Shown: piece after piece, positions 27,065 through 36,266 of the stretch
Layout: the number at the start of each line of letters is the position of its first letter
Position numbering within the stretch: position 1 is the first letter of the stretch
Source: Bryobacter sp. CoA8 C33
GTDB lineage: Bacteria > Acidobacteriota > Terriglobia > Bryobacterales > Bryobacteraceae
DNA: 48,563 nucleotides
NCBI GenBank assembly: GCA_019931185.1
Contig: JAINDK010000006.1
Location: 1 to 48,563, forward strand
Direction of reading: 5' to 3'
The notes under the pieces: generated by a model
Databases searched by the model: none
Told to the model about the DNA's origin: nothing
The model's input: only the letters and a program-made list of their open reading frames with translations
Translations under genes and position numbers: made by a program

Positions 27065-28351
27065 TTGAAACTCCCAAAGATCGACTACAGTTGGAAACAA
27101 CTTGGCGGCGATATTTTTGGTGGCGCCATCGCCGCGCTGATTGCCTTGCCGTATGGCCTCGCCATGGCCACACTGATGGGCATCCCTCCGATTTACGGGC
27201 TCTTTACCTCGCTCATCTCCGCCCCCCTGACCGCCCTGCTTGGCCGCAACCCCGTACTCATCGGCGGCACCTCCACGGTCACCCTCCCTTTCATGGTTTC
27301 CGCCGTCCAGCAACAAGGGCTTGCCGGATGCGCTAAAGTCACCCTCGTGGCCAGTGTCTTCATGATGATCTTCAGTGTGCTGAAGCTCGGACGCCACATC
27401 TCCAAGATCCCTCCCACGGTTGTTTCCGGCTTCTCCTGCGGTATCGGGGCCATGATGGTGGTCAACCAGTTGCGCACGATTTTGGGCATTCAACCACCGG
27501 CTGGCGTCTCCTGGCCCTCCAGCGTCCTTGGCCAGTTGAAGGCTGTATCCCTTTATCTTGGCAGCGCCCATTGGCAGCCGATCCTGCTTGGCCTGATTGT
27601 CATCGCTTGTGCCTTTTATTTCGCTAAGCTGAACAACAAGCTTCCCGCGCCCCTGATGGGTGTTGTCATCGCGGTTGGCGTCTCGCTTGCCTTCGGCATG
27701 CACGAAAAAGAAGTCGGCAAGCTCAACCTCGACATTCCCCCCTTCATGGGCTTCACCTGGAGCCCCCAGGAAGTTTTCTCACTGATCAATGAAGGCTTCG
27801 GTCTGGCCGTGGTCTCCAGTATCAATCTGCTGATTACCTCCCGGGTTGTCGAACACTTCCGCGGCCGTCACCGCCCCATGCGCCCCTCTGACGCCGATGG
27901 CGAACTGGGTGCTTATGGCATTGCCAACGTCGTTTGCGGTATCTTCGCGGCGCCGATGAGCGTCGGGATCCCCGCCCGTTCCCTCGCCAACGTGCGTTGT
28001 GGCGGCACTACCCGTATTTCCAATCTCGTTCATGCCGGCTTGCTCCTGCTTTTTCTCGGCTTGGGTTCCGAGATGGTTTCGAAAATCCCACTTCCGGCCT
28101 TGGCCGGCGTGACGGCCTACGTTGGCATCATGCTTCTTGAGTGGGGTACCTGGCGCCGGCTGCGGCGGATGACACCAGTCGATTCAGGAGCCTTCCTCGC
28201 CACCGCCTTTGCCACTCTGTTGATCAACGCCGTCGCCGCCGTTGCGATTGGTTGTGCGTTCTATCTCTCCCGCTGGCTCTATCACGTGATGCTCGCCCGG
28301 CCTCGTTCGGCCGGCGTGCCGGATGCCGGCGCCGCTCTCCACCCACACTAG
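27065..28351 (+). CDS. SulP-family anion transporter lacking a STAS domain
   Basis: This multi-pass inner-membrane protein is 428 residues from TTG at 27065, which has AGGA six bases upstream; the open frame extends back to 26930 but those residues look non-coding. SulP signatures are visible: GGAIAALIALPYGLAMATLM, IYGLFTSLISAPLTALLG and GGTSTVTLPFMVSAVQQQ in the first helices. SulP proteins move sulfate, bicarbonate, nitrate or organic anions. Most bacterial SulP proteins carry a C-terminal STAS domain; this one ends just after the last helix (SRWLYHVMLARPRSA), so it is a transporter-domain-only form. It is downstream of the Tat-exported aminotransferase gene and upstream of the second TonB receptor. 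Confidence 0.8.
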   Translation: MKLPKIDYSWKQLGGDIFGGAIAALIALPYGLAMATLMGIPPIYGLFTSLISAPLTALLGRNPVLIGGTSTVTLPFMVSAVQQQGLAGCAKVTLVASVFMMIFSVLKLGRHISKIPPTVVSGFSCGIGAMMVVNQLRTILGIQPPAGVSWPSSVLGQLKAVSLYLGSAHWQPILLGLIVIACAFYFAKLNNKLPAPLMGVVIAVGVSLAFGMHEKEVGKLNLDIPPFMGFTWSPQEVFSLINEGFGLAVVSSINLLITSRVVEHFRGRHRPMRPSDADGELGAYGIANVVCGIFAAPMSVGIPARSLANVRCGGTTRISNLVHAGLLLLFLGLGSEMVSKIPLPALAGVTAYVGIMLLEWGTWRRLRRMTPVDSGAFLATAFATLLINAVAAVAIGCAFYLSRWLYHVMLARPRSAGVPDAGAALHPH

Positions 28352-28456
28352 ATCCCAGCTCACCCAGTCGGCTGCCCGGATCCCCCAAAGAACTCCCTCG
28401 CTCAATGTTCTGAGCAACAAAGCCTGAAAAATCAAACTTCTTGAAAGAGGTGTATC

Positions 28457-31400
28457 ATGCGCTTCCGTGCCCTTGCACTCACGCTTGTTCTGCCTTGCTT
28501 TGTATCGTTGCTTGGGGCCCAGTCCTATCAGGGTGGCCTGCGCGGCAGCGTGAAAGATCCCGCCGCCGTCGCCGTCGCCAAGATCACCATCCAGGACGAG
28601 GCCACCAACGTTTCCCGCTCCATTCTGTCCAACGACCAGGGAGAATTCGTTTTCCAAGTGTCAATCCCGTCACCTACAAGCTCATCATCGAGAGCCCCGG
28701 TTTCTCCCGTCTTGAGAAAACCGGCATCATCATTGCCACGCAAACCTTCCTCACCCTCGATTTCAAATTGAATGTCGGCGAGGTCACTCAATCCATCAAC
28801 TTCACCGAGGAGGTCCCCCTGATGGAGACCGCCAACGCTTCCACCGGCCAGGTGATCGATTCGCAAAAAATGACCGACCTTCCCAATCTCGGCCGAAACC
28901 CCTTCATGTTCGCCAAACTCGCCCCCAATGTCGTTCAGGCCGGCGATCCCCGCTTCAATCGCATGCAGGATCAAAGCGGATCCTCCGCCATTTCCATCGC
29001 CGGCGGCCCCGTGCGCGGCAACAACAACTTGCTTGACGGAGTTCCCATCACCGACTCCACGAATCGCGCCGTCATCATCCCCACCATGGAGGCCGTCATG
29101 GAAGTCAAGATCATGGCCTCCACCTTCGACGCCGAAGTCGGCCGCACCGGCGGTGGCATGTTCAATACCTTCCTCAAGTCCGGCTCCAACCAGCTTCATG
29201 GCTCCCTCATGGGCTACCTTCGTGAAAAACAGTACCTCGCCAATAGCTTCTTCAATAACCGCAACGGAGTGCCCCGTCCCGATCAGCCGTTTCGTAATTT
29301 CGGCGGCTCGCTCAGCGGCCCCGTCTGGATTCCCAAGCTCTATGACGGACGCAACAAAACCTTCTGGTTTGTCTCCCAGGAAGCCTACCGGCAAAAATCA
29401 GGCATTTCCCGCGAACTGGCAACTCCCACCGCTCTTGAGCGCACGGGTAATTTCTCGCGCAGCCTCGATCGCTCCGGGCGCGTCTATCCGATTTTTGATC
29501 CACTCACCTCGCGGCTCGACCCCGCCACCGGCGTCGTCACCCGCACTCCTTTCTCCGATTCCACCATTCCCGCATCCCGCATCAATCCCATCGGAGCCCG
29601 CTTGGCCAGCTACTTTCCCCTGCCCACCCGCTCCCCCAGCTACTTGGGCGATACCGCCTATCTCGGCAACGACGTCCTCGTCGACCGCGCCGACCAATAC
29701 ACCGCCAAGTTCGATCATGAGCTCTTTTCCTGGTGGAAGGCGAATCTCTCCTACCTGCACTACAAGAGCCGCGAACCCCGGCGGCAACCTCTTCAACAAC
29801 GTAGCCGGGCCGAGCCCTTCCTTGCTTTTCCGCAAGGTCGACACCACCCGGACCAACCACACCATTACCCCCAACGCCACCACCGTTCTCAGTCTCCGCT
29901 ATGGCTTCAATCGCTTCCCGAACGCCACCATCTATGAGATTGAAGGCTTCGACGTCACAACTCTCGGTTTCCCCGCCAGCCTCGTCCGGGATCTTCCCAG
30001 CCAGCGCTTTCCCTCCCTCACCATGCAGACCTTCTCCGCCATGGGCTCGGGCAGCGGCACGCAGAGCGTGTTCCACTCCCGCAATGCCCTCGTTAGCGTG
30101 GCGAAATTCATGGGCCGCCACAGCTTCCAAGCCGGCTATGACTATCGCGTTCTCAACGTCGACTTCATTACCTTCGCCGCCGCCGGCAGCTATACCTTCA
30201 ACGACACCTTCACGCGCCGCGACCCTAATCGCGGAAGTGACGGCACCGGTTCCGACCTCGCCAGCCTCCTGCTCGGCTTTCCCGCATCCGGCAGCGTTAC
30301 CCAGAACACAAAGTATTACCAGTATGTTCGCTACCATGGCCTCTACTTCCAGGACGACTTCCGCCTCAACTCCCAGCTCACGCTCAATCTCGGTCTCCGC
30401 TATGAGTACGAAACCGGCCTCCGCGAACGCAACAATAACCTCATCGTCGGCTTCAATCCCACCGCGGTCAGTCCGCTCGGCGCCCCGGCCGTCGGCGCTC
30501 TCCAATACGCCGCCGTCAATGGCGCCCCCACCGAATGCTGCAATCCCTCAAGCCGTAAGTTCGCCCCCCGCATTGGTTTTGCCTGGCAATGGAACCCCAA
30601 AACCACCATCCGCGGTGGCTACGGCATTTTCTGGGCGCCGGTCAGCTACAGCGGCTTTGCCAGCCTCGGCTACTCCCAGCAAACCGATTATGTGGGCAGC
30701 TTTGATGGTGGCCAGACTCCATCCGGCTCTCTCTCAAACCCCTTCCCCAACGGTATTCAAAAGCCGGTAGGCAACAGCCTCGGCGCCCTCGTCGGCATCG
30801 GCCAGGCCCTTAGCTACATGAATCCAGACGCCGGTTCCACCGCCGTTCACCAAGTCGCCTTCGACCTCCAGCGCCAAATGCCCGCGGGCGTCGTCACGGC
30901 CGTCGGCTACGTCGGCTCTCGCACAACCAACCTGATTCTCGGCTCCGGCTCCGTCAACATCAATCAACTCACGGCCGACCGTCTCGCCCTCGGCGCCGCG
31001 CTTTTGCAGAACGTACCCAACCCCTTCTTTGGCCGTGGTGGCCTGAACGCAGTCGGTTCCGCCAACGTCCAGCGCCTGCAACTGCTCCGGCCCTATCCGC
31101 AGTTCTCCTCCGTCAGCATGTCGTTCAACAACGACAACAACGCCCTTTATGACTCCTTCGTCGTCAAGGCCCAAAAGCGTTTCGCCGCCGGCCTCAGCTT
31201 CCTGTCCTCCTGGACCTGGTCCCGTACGCTCGATGCCAGTTTCGGCAACTCAAACTACTTCACCTCCATTCCCGGCAGCCCGCAGGACAGCTATAACCTC
31301 GGTGCCGAGTATGGCTTAAGCACCAGCCACACTCCCCACGCCATCAAGGGCAGTGTTTCCTATGATCTCCCCTTCGGAAAAAACAAGCTCTTCCTCTCCA

Positions 31401-31882
31401 AGGGCGCACTCTGGAATCAAATCGCCGGCGGCTGGCGGATCAATACTGTCCATCTTTTCCAGACCGGTTTCCCGCTCTCGGTCTTCCAGAATCAGAACTT
31501 CAACTCGGTTTTCGGCAACGGCCTCATGCGGCCCAATGCCTCCGGCAGCTCGCCCCTCACCAGCGGTCGCCTGCAGGATCGCCTCGATTCCTACCTCAAT
31601 CCCTCGGCCTTCACCACGGCCTCGCAGTTCACCTTCGGCAACACCGCGCGCACGCTCAACTATCGCAGCCCGGGCACCCTCAACTGGGACCTGTCCCTGC
31701 TCAAAACCTTCACCGTCCTCGAGCGCTTCAAAGGCCAATTCCGCGCCGAAGCCACCAACGCCTTCAACACGCCCCAATTCAATGGCCCCAACACCGCCTT
31801 TGGTAACGCCAACTTTGGCCGCATCACCCAGCAGGTAAATTTCCCGCGTTACATCCAACTTGGTGCTCGCGTGATGTTCTAG
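28457..31882 (+). pseudogene. Second TonB-dependent receptor, disrupted by two compensating single-base frameshifts
   Basis: The sequence is a full-length paralogue of the receptor at 22261-25701: signal MRFRALALTLVLPCFVSLLG, Cna-like domain, plug (LPNLGRNPFMF; GGPVRGNNNLLDGVPITD), barrel, and a terminal RVMF. It is read in three pieces. At 28654-28655 one C is missing (GEFVF|QVS should read GEFVFPSVNPVTYK), and at 29776-29779 one C is extra (REP|RRQ should read REPGGNLFNNV). The frame is restored afterwards, so the product would otherwise be about 1,141 residues. Both changes fall in short C-runs, so sequencing or assembly error is possible; otherwise the gene is a fresh pseudogene. The start has an AGAGGTG ribosome-binding site. 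Confidence 0.75.
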
Positions 31883-34218
31883 CTGGCCGTCGGACGGCTG
31901 CCCTGTTGCAGCCGCTCAATTAACGCTACGAGTGCTTCTTCCTTGACGGGCTTCTCGAGCATCGTCGACGCCGTCCCGCTTAATAGATCGGCATCCGCTT
32001 CGCTGGCGCTCTCACTCATGAGAACGAAATGAGAAGTGCGGTGATGAATCCGATGAAAGAGCTCCGCCCAGGTACCACCCTCCGGCCGTGCGCTCGCAAA
32101 CACCACGTCAAATCTCAGCTTTTCCGCAATATCGGCGGCTTCTTCGATATTCGCCACCGGTATCAGCCGATGGTTTAGCTCGCCAAAGATTGCCAGCATT
32201 TTCCGCTGTGCCGTAACTTCCGGTTCTACCAGCAGTGCCGTCAGTATCCCGCGTTGCGCGCCGAAGGGCAGGGAATGCGTGAACTCCTCCACCGGACTCG
32301 CACTCAAACTCGGCAATTCCACATCGTAGCGATAGCGCCCAGCCCGCAGCGTCTTGAAACGTAACTCCCCTCCATAGCTCTGCAGGAGACCACGCGAGAT
32401 CGCCATGCCCAGCGCGGAGCCGCTGAAATCCGGTCCCTCTCCTTCCCCAAACGGTCCGCTGAATTCGATTTCGATCATCGCATTACGCCCGATATGACTT
32501 AAGTTGATGATCAGCAGCCGCTCGAGGGAATGCCCCGCCGCCGCGCGCGCGTGCAGCAACAGATTGTCGAACACACGGAACAGTTGTTCCTGAGAGCCGA
32601 GTACATGCACGCTTTCCGGCCCCAGGTTCAGTTCCATTTCGATTTGTCCCTGTCGCACCTCTTCCTCCATGCCTTCCGCCAGCCTTTGAAACAGATAACG
32701 GAGATCGATCGGCCTCGCATCCATTTGTTCCGCCCGCGCCACGCTCACGATGCGCTTGACCGTTTCACTTGCCTTGCGCACCTGCGCATGAATCGCCGTG
32801 GCTTCGCTCTCCGGAAGTGCCGCTGTCAAATCCCGGATGCGCTCGAGCGGCGCATTCAATTCCGTGATTACGCCGTGGATCAATTGTCCGGCGACGGCCA
32901 ACTTCTCGCTACGGTGATTCTGCTCGCGTAGCGCCGCCTGTTCGATCCCATCGAAGTACTGGCCGGCATCGTTCGCTAGATGTTGCGCCGCAGTAAGCAG
33001 CGCCTCTCCCAATAGAGTCCTACCGGTCGGTCCCACCACAACTAGCACTCCCCTAACCTCGTTGCGATTCTTCATTGGTATCACCAGAACGCTTTGCCCG
33101 CCCTCCTTTTCCGTCTCCAGCTTTTCCCCCTTCGAGGTGTTGCTGAACTGTTGCAATGTTCTGGTTCGTACCGCGAACCCAATCGCCTTTTCCAATGCCG
33201 TGCCGCATTCCTCAATGTGAAACGAGTGTGGGGTGGAACGGCTTTGGTCTGGTATCCGCTCAAGTACTTTGCGATGCGCATTGTAATAATAAACACTCGC
33301 CCTGCTTGCCGGAATTACCTCGATCAGCCGGGCACGCAGCGCATCTGCTACCTCTCGAGCCGTATTCAATCCGTGGATCTCCTCGCCCGCGCTCAATAGG
33401 CGTTGCGCCTGGCGGTTCGAATTTTTCATCCGTTGCTGCTGGTACCAGAAGCCGAGAATTCCGAACAAGATCAGCACTACAGCTTGTAGGACCATCTGCG
33501 GTTGAATCTCTTGCCCCTGCTCAAGCAGAGAGACCTTGGAGGCGTCCGAGATCAGGAGTTGGAAAAACTTGTTGTAGGGCGGCCGCAAACAAAATTGGCT
33601 GACCAGTCCTTTCACTCGTACCCGGTCTCCTTTGCGGTAGCTCTTCAGCGGTCGATCATTGCCGCGACTGAGCAACGGAAGGAAAACGCGAATCCTCGAA
33701 CCCTCGCCACGAAAGTTCAGCAAATCTCCCCAGGAGCCTTCCTGGTAGTTCTCAATTTCTCCTTCTACCGTTAACTCTCTACCCAGATAGCGAAACGACG
33801 CCGCTGTGAGGGGATCGAGAATAGGAGCGGCTGGTAAATCCGATTGCCCCAGGACTCTCAATTCAGTCGGTTTGATCACTGCCTGCCCTGCATGCAAGCT
33901 AACCAATCCCACAGCTTCGACGACGGTTCCCGGCTTTGCTTCGAGCCCTTGCGCGGCACGCTCTCTGTTGTCTCCCGAGTAAACCAACATCAGCCCCTTG
34001 GTCTTGCGCTCCGCATCGAGCAGGGCAAGATAGGTGGCATCAGGGGCCTCGATCGGATCCGCCTGTACGATTCCTCGCACGCGCACAGTTTCGCCCAACA
34101 ACGCCGGCTTGAAGTCCGGGCCCGTGCGCGCCCCCGCTTCCTCGAGCGTCACCATCCGGTAGTTCTCCTGCGCGGCCAGCGTCAGGACACAGAGCAGGAA
34201 TGCAATTGCGCGCGCCAT
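31879..34218 (-). CDS. Membrane sensor resembling a hybrid histidine kinase, key residues lost
   Basis: The protein has 779 residues. A Sec signal (MARAIAFLLCVLTLAAQ) precedes two OB-like extracytoplasmic domains (about 20-125 and 135-230). One membrane span follows (241-260), then a GAF-like domain (about 285-425), a HisKA/ATPase-like region (about 430-640) and a C-terminal receiver-like domain (about 658-775). In the H box, AGQLIHGVITELNAPL, Thr452 occupies the usual histidine position; His448 is displaced by four residues. The N box reads DNLLLHARAAAG, with His where Asn is expected. In the receiver the phospho-acceptor position is Ser709 (DVVFASARPEG), though Lys756 (LEKPV) is kept. It may work by conformational signalling rather than phosphotransfer. 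It converges on the second TonB receptor, sharing the CTAG of both stop codons, and overlaps the start of the HAD gene's 3' end by 37 bases. Confidence 0.75.
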   Translation of the reverse strand: MARAIAFLLCVLTLAAQENYRMVTLEEAGARTGPDFKPALLGETVRVRGIVQADPIEAPDATYLALLDAERKTKGLMLVYSGDNRERAAQGLEAKPGTVVEAVGLVSLHAGQAVIKPTELRVLGQSDLPAAPILDPLTAASFRYLGRELTVEGEIENYQEGSWGDLLNFRGEGSRIRVFLPLLSRGNDRPLKSYRKGDRVRVKGLVSQFCLRPPYNKFFQLLISDASKVSLLEQGQEIQPQMVLQAVVLILFGILGFWYQQQRMKNSNRQAQRLLSAGEEIHGLNTAREVADALRARLIEVIPASRASVYYYNAHRKVLERIPDQSRSTPHSFHIEECGTALEKAIGFAVRTRTLQQFSNTSKGEKLETEKEGGQSVLVIPMKNRNEVRGVLVVVGPTGRTLLGEALLTAAQHLANDAGQYFDGIEQAALREQNHRSEKLAVAGQLIHGVITELNAPLERIRDLTAALPESEATAIHAQVRKASETVKRIVSVARAEQMDARPIDLRYLFQRLAEGMEEEVRQGQIEMELNLGPESVHVLGSQEQLFRVFDNLLLHARAAAGHSLERLLIINLSHIGRNAMIEIEFSGPFGEGEGPDFSGSALGMAISRGLLQSYGGELRFKTLRAGRYRYDVELPSLSASPVEEFTHSLPFGAQRGILTALLVEPEVTAQRKMLAIFGELNHRLIPVANIEEAADIAEKLRFDVVFASARPEGGTWAELFHRIHHRTSHFVLMSESASEADADLLSGTASTMLEKPVKEEALVALIERLQQGSRPTAS

Positions 34219-34841
34219 GAATTCAATGCGAGATCGCTAAAGTCAGTAAATTCCCATTGTTGACCGGACAGAGCCACACGGTGGCGGTTAATAGCCGCCA
34301 CTCGCATCCCAGCCGCCAAGGCGGCATCGATGCCCGTCTGTGAATCTTCAAAAACAATACACTGCTCCGGGGCAGCGCCCAGCATTTCGGCCGCCAGCAA
34401 ATAGATTTCCGGGTCAGGTTTGCCCCGCCGCACCATTCCGCCGTCGAGCGCATACTTGAAAAAGGAGCGCAAATTCGCTTGTTCGAGCACGAAGTCGACG
34501 TTGGCCGCCTCCGCGTTCGATGCCACTGCTTTGGGAAACAATCTTGTTTCCCCCAAGAAGTCTCGCAGCCCGGGAAGTAACTGTGCCTCCAACTGCTCCC
34601 GGATCAATTCCCTGTATAAGGCTTCTTTTTCCGCCCCTATTTGCTTTACCTCCTCGATCGGCAGATCTCGTCCGAATATTTCGCGCACCAATTCGTCATT
34701 GTGTTTGCCATGCATGCGATCAAGAAGTGTTTCCGGGTTTTGCCCGCGTGTCCGCAGGTATTGCTCCCAGGCGCGGATATGAAAAGGCATGCTATCCACC
34801 AGCACACCGTCCATGTCGAAGATGAGTGCTTGTACTTTCAC
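34182..34841 (-). CDS. HAD-superfamily phosphatase, beta-phosphoglucomutase-like
   Basis: This 219-residue cytoplasmic enzyme has the HAD motifs in order. Motif I is FDMDGVLVDS (Asp9 nucleophile, Asp11 acid/base); motif II is in VASNAEAANV; Lys of motif III is in GKPDPEIY; motif IV is VFEDSQTGIDAA. The helical cap between motifs I and II (about 15-85) places it with the beta-phosphoglucomutase/phosphoglycolate phosphatase subgroup. Substrates are probably small phosphosugars, but this cannot be narrowed from sequence. Its 3' end overlaps the sensor gene by 37 bases, so the two are co-transcribed. It is divergent from xdhC with 22 bases between start codons. Confidence 0.8.
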   Translation of the reverse strand: MKVQALIFDMDGVLVDSMPFHIRAWEQYLRTRGQNPETLLDRMHGKHNDELVREIFGRDLPIEEVKQIGAEKEALYRELIREQLEAQLLPGLRDFLGETRLFPKAVASNAEAANVDFVLEQANLRSFFKYALDGGMVRRGKPDPEIYLLAAEMLGAAPEQCIVFEDSQTGIDAALAAGMRVAAINRHRVALSGQQWEFTDFSDLALNSWRAQLHSCSVS

Positions 34842-34863
34842 GGTCGGCTAAAATCAGAATGGC

Positions 34864-35700
34864 ATGGATTTGTTCGCTGAGATTGTCCGCCTCCGCAAAG
34901 CGGGCCAAAAATGTGCGCTGGCGACGATTGTCGAAGTCAATGGCTCGATTCCCAGCTACGAGAGCGCCAAGATCCTCGTTCGCGAGGACGGCAGCTTCGC
35001 CGGCACAATCGGTGGTGGCTGCGTCGAGGCTGAAGTATGGAATGCCGCCCGCGAAGTCATCGCGACGGAAAAGCCCCGCCACCTCAGCTTCAATCTCGGC
35101 CAGGATGCTGCCTACGACAATGGCCTGATTTGCGGCGGTCAATTGAACGTTTTCATCGAGGCGATAGTCCCCCAGCCCCAGACCATCATCTTCGGAGCAG
35201 GCCACATCTCCAAGTCTCTCGCCCGTGTTTGCAGTCTCGCCGGGTTCACTGTCACCGTTGTCGATAACCGGGAATCTTTCGCCAATCGCGACCGCTTTCC
35301 GAACGCCGATGAAGTCATCGCCGCTGAATATGAAGAGCTTTTTGAACAACTCCCGGTTTGCTCCTCCTCTTACATCGTAATCGTCACGCGTGGCCATCGC
35401 GACGACATGCGCGTGCTGCGCTGGGCTATCACCACCGAAGCCCGCTACATCGCCATGATCGGCTCACGCCGCAAGGTGATCGCTGTCATTCGTGAATTCG
35501 AAAAAGAGGGGCTCCCCCGTGATTCCTTCGAAAAAATTCACGCGCCCATGGGCCTCGAAATCGGCGCCATCACACCCGAGGAGATCGCCATCAGTGTCGC
35601 CGCTGAGATGATCGCAGTTCGCCGTGGCGCCGACCCCAAGTGGCGATCCCTCTCCAAGGGTGTTTTCGCCACTACGGAAAGCGCGGCCGTGCTCAAATGA
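34864..35700 (+). CDS. xdhC: XdhC/CoxI-family molybdenum-cofactor chaperone
   Basis: This 278-residue protein has the XdhC signature GGGCVEAEVWNAAREVI near residue 48. A C-terminal Rossmann-type half follows (IIFGAGHISKSLARVCSLAG; VDNRESFANRDRFPNADEVI; IVTRGHRDDMRVLRWAI; AMIGSRRKV). XdhC proteins bind molybdenum cofactor and its sulfurated form and hand it to xanthine-dehydrogenase-family hydroxylases. No such enzyme is encoded in the window; the only molybdoenzyme seen is SoxC, a sulfite oxidase-family protein that is not a known XdhC client. It overlaps the following mocA-like gene by 4 bases. Confidence 0.85.
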   Translation: MDLFAEIVRLRKAGQKCALATIVEVNGSIPSYESAKILVREDGSFAGTIGGGCVEAEVWNAAREVIATEKPRHLSFNLGQDAAYDNGLICGGQLNVFIEAIVPQPQTIIFGAGHISKSLARVCSLAGFTVTVVDNRESFANRDRFPNADEVIAAEYEELFEQLPVCSSSYIVIVTRGHRDDMRVLRWAITTEARYIAMIGSRRKVIAVIREFEKEGLPRDSFEKIHAPMGLEIGAITPEEIAISVAAEMIAVRRGADPKWRSLSKGVFATTESAAVLK

Positions 35701-36266
35701 CAGCTGGATTGATTTTGTCCGGTGGCGCATCCCAACGCATGGGCCAACCCAAGGCTCTTCTGCGTCTCGGTTCGCAAACCTTTCTGGAACGCCTTTTGGA
35801 ATTGTTCGACCAATTCTGCTCACCTACCCTGGTTGTCACCGGCGCCCACCACCACGAGATCTTAGCCCGGATCGACTCCCGGAGACTTGTCTACAATGCC
35901 GATCATGAACAAGGTATGTTCTCAAGCCTGCAGTGCGGTCTCACCGCGCTGCCACAAGCCTCGCGTCTGCTGTTCAGCCCCGTGGACTTCGCTGGTGTGT
36001 CGGCCGCCACTGTCGCGGAACTGTTTGCCGCCCCGGTCAATTCCGTCATAAAGCCTCGCTGGCGCGACCAATCCGGTCACCCCGTGCTCTTGGCGGTGCC
36101 CGCGCTTGCCGCGCTTCGCGCTGCTGCTCCTTCGGACAACGCCAAAGCTATCCTTTCCGGTCTACCTGGCTCCTATGTTGACGTCGATGATCCCTTTGTC
36201 GCCCTCGATTGCGACACGCCGGCCGATTACTCCCGTCTTTGCTCCCTATGGCAGCCCGCTGAATGA
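35697..36266 (+). CDS. MobA/MocA-like molybdenum cofactor nucleotidyltransferase
   Basis: This 189-residue protein starts at the ATG at 35697, which overlaps the xdhC stop; a longer frame from 35640 lies within xdhC. It opens with LILSGGASQRMGQPKALLRL, the nucleotide-binding signature of the MobA/MocA family (LAAGxSxRMGxPK). DHEQGMFSSLQCGL and FSPVDFAGVSAATV follow, equivalent to the metal-binding region, then HPVLLAVPALAALR. MocA transfers CMP to molybdopterin to make the cytosine dinucleotide cofactor used by the xanthine dehydrogenase family, which fits the coupling with xdhC. GMP transfer (MobA) cannot be excluded. It overlaps the AsmA-like gene by 4 bases. Confidence 0.8.
   Translation: MTAGLILSGGASQRMGQPKALLRLGSQTFLERLLELFDQFCSPTLVVTGAHHHEILARIDSRRLVYNADHEQGMFSSLQCGLTALPQASRLLFSPVDFAGVSAATVAELFAAPVNSVIKPRWRDQSGHPVLLAVPALAALRAAAPSDNAKAILSGLPGSYVDVDDPFVALDCDTPADYSRLCSLWQPAE

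Noticed and set aside
28400-28415. GCTCA-atgttc-TGAGC hairpin between the SulP and second receptor genes as a terminator
   Set aside because: The stem has five pairs and is not followed by a T-run, so it may be chance.
28640-28670. Programmed frameshift in the second TonB receptor
   Set aside because: The paralogue needs no shift at this position, and a second, opposite indel 1.1 kb later would have to be programmed too; random indels or sequencing errors are simpler.
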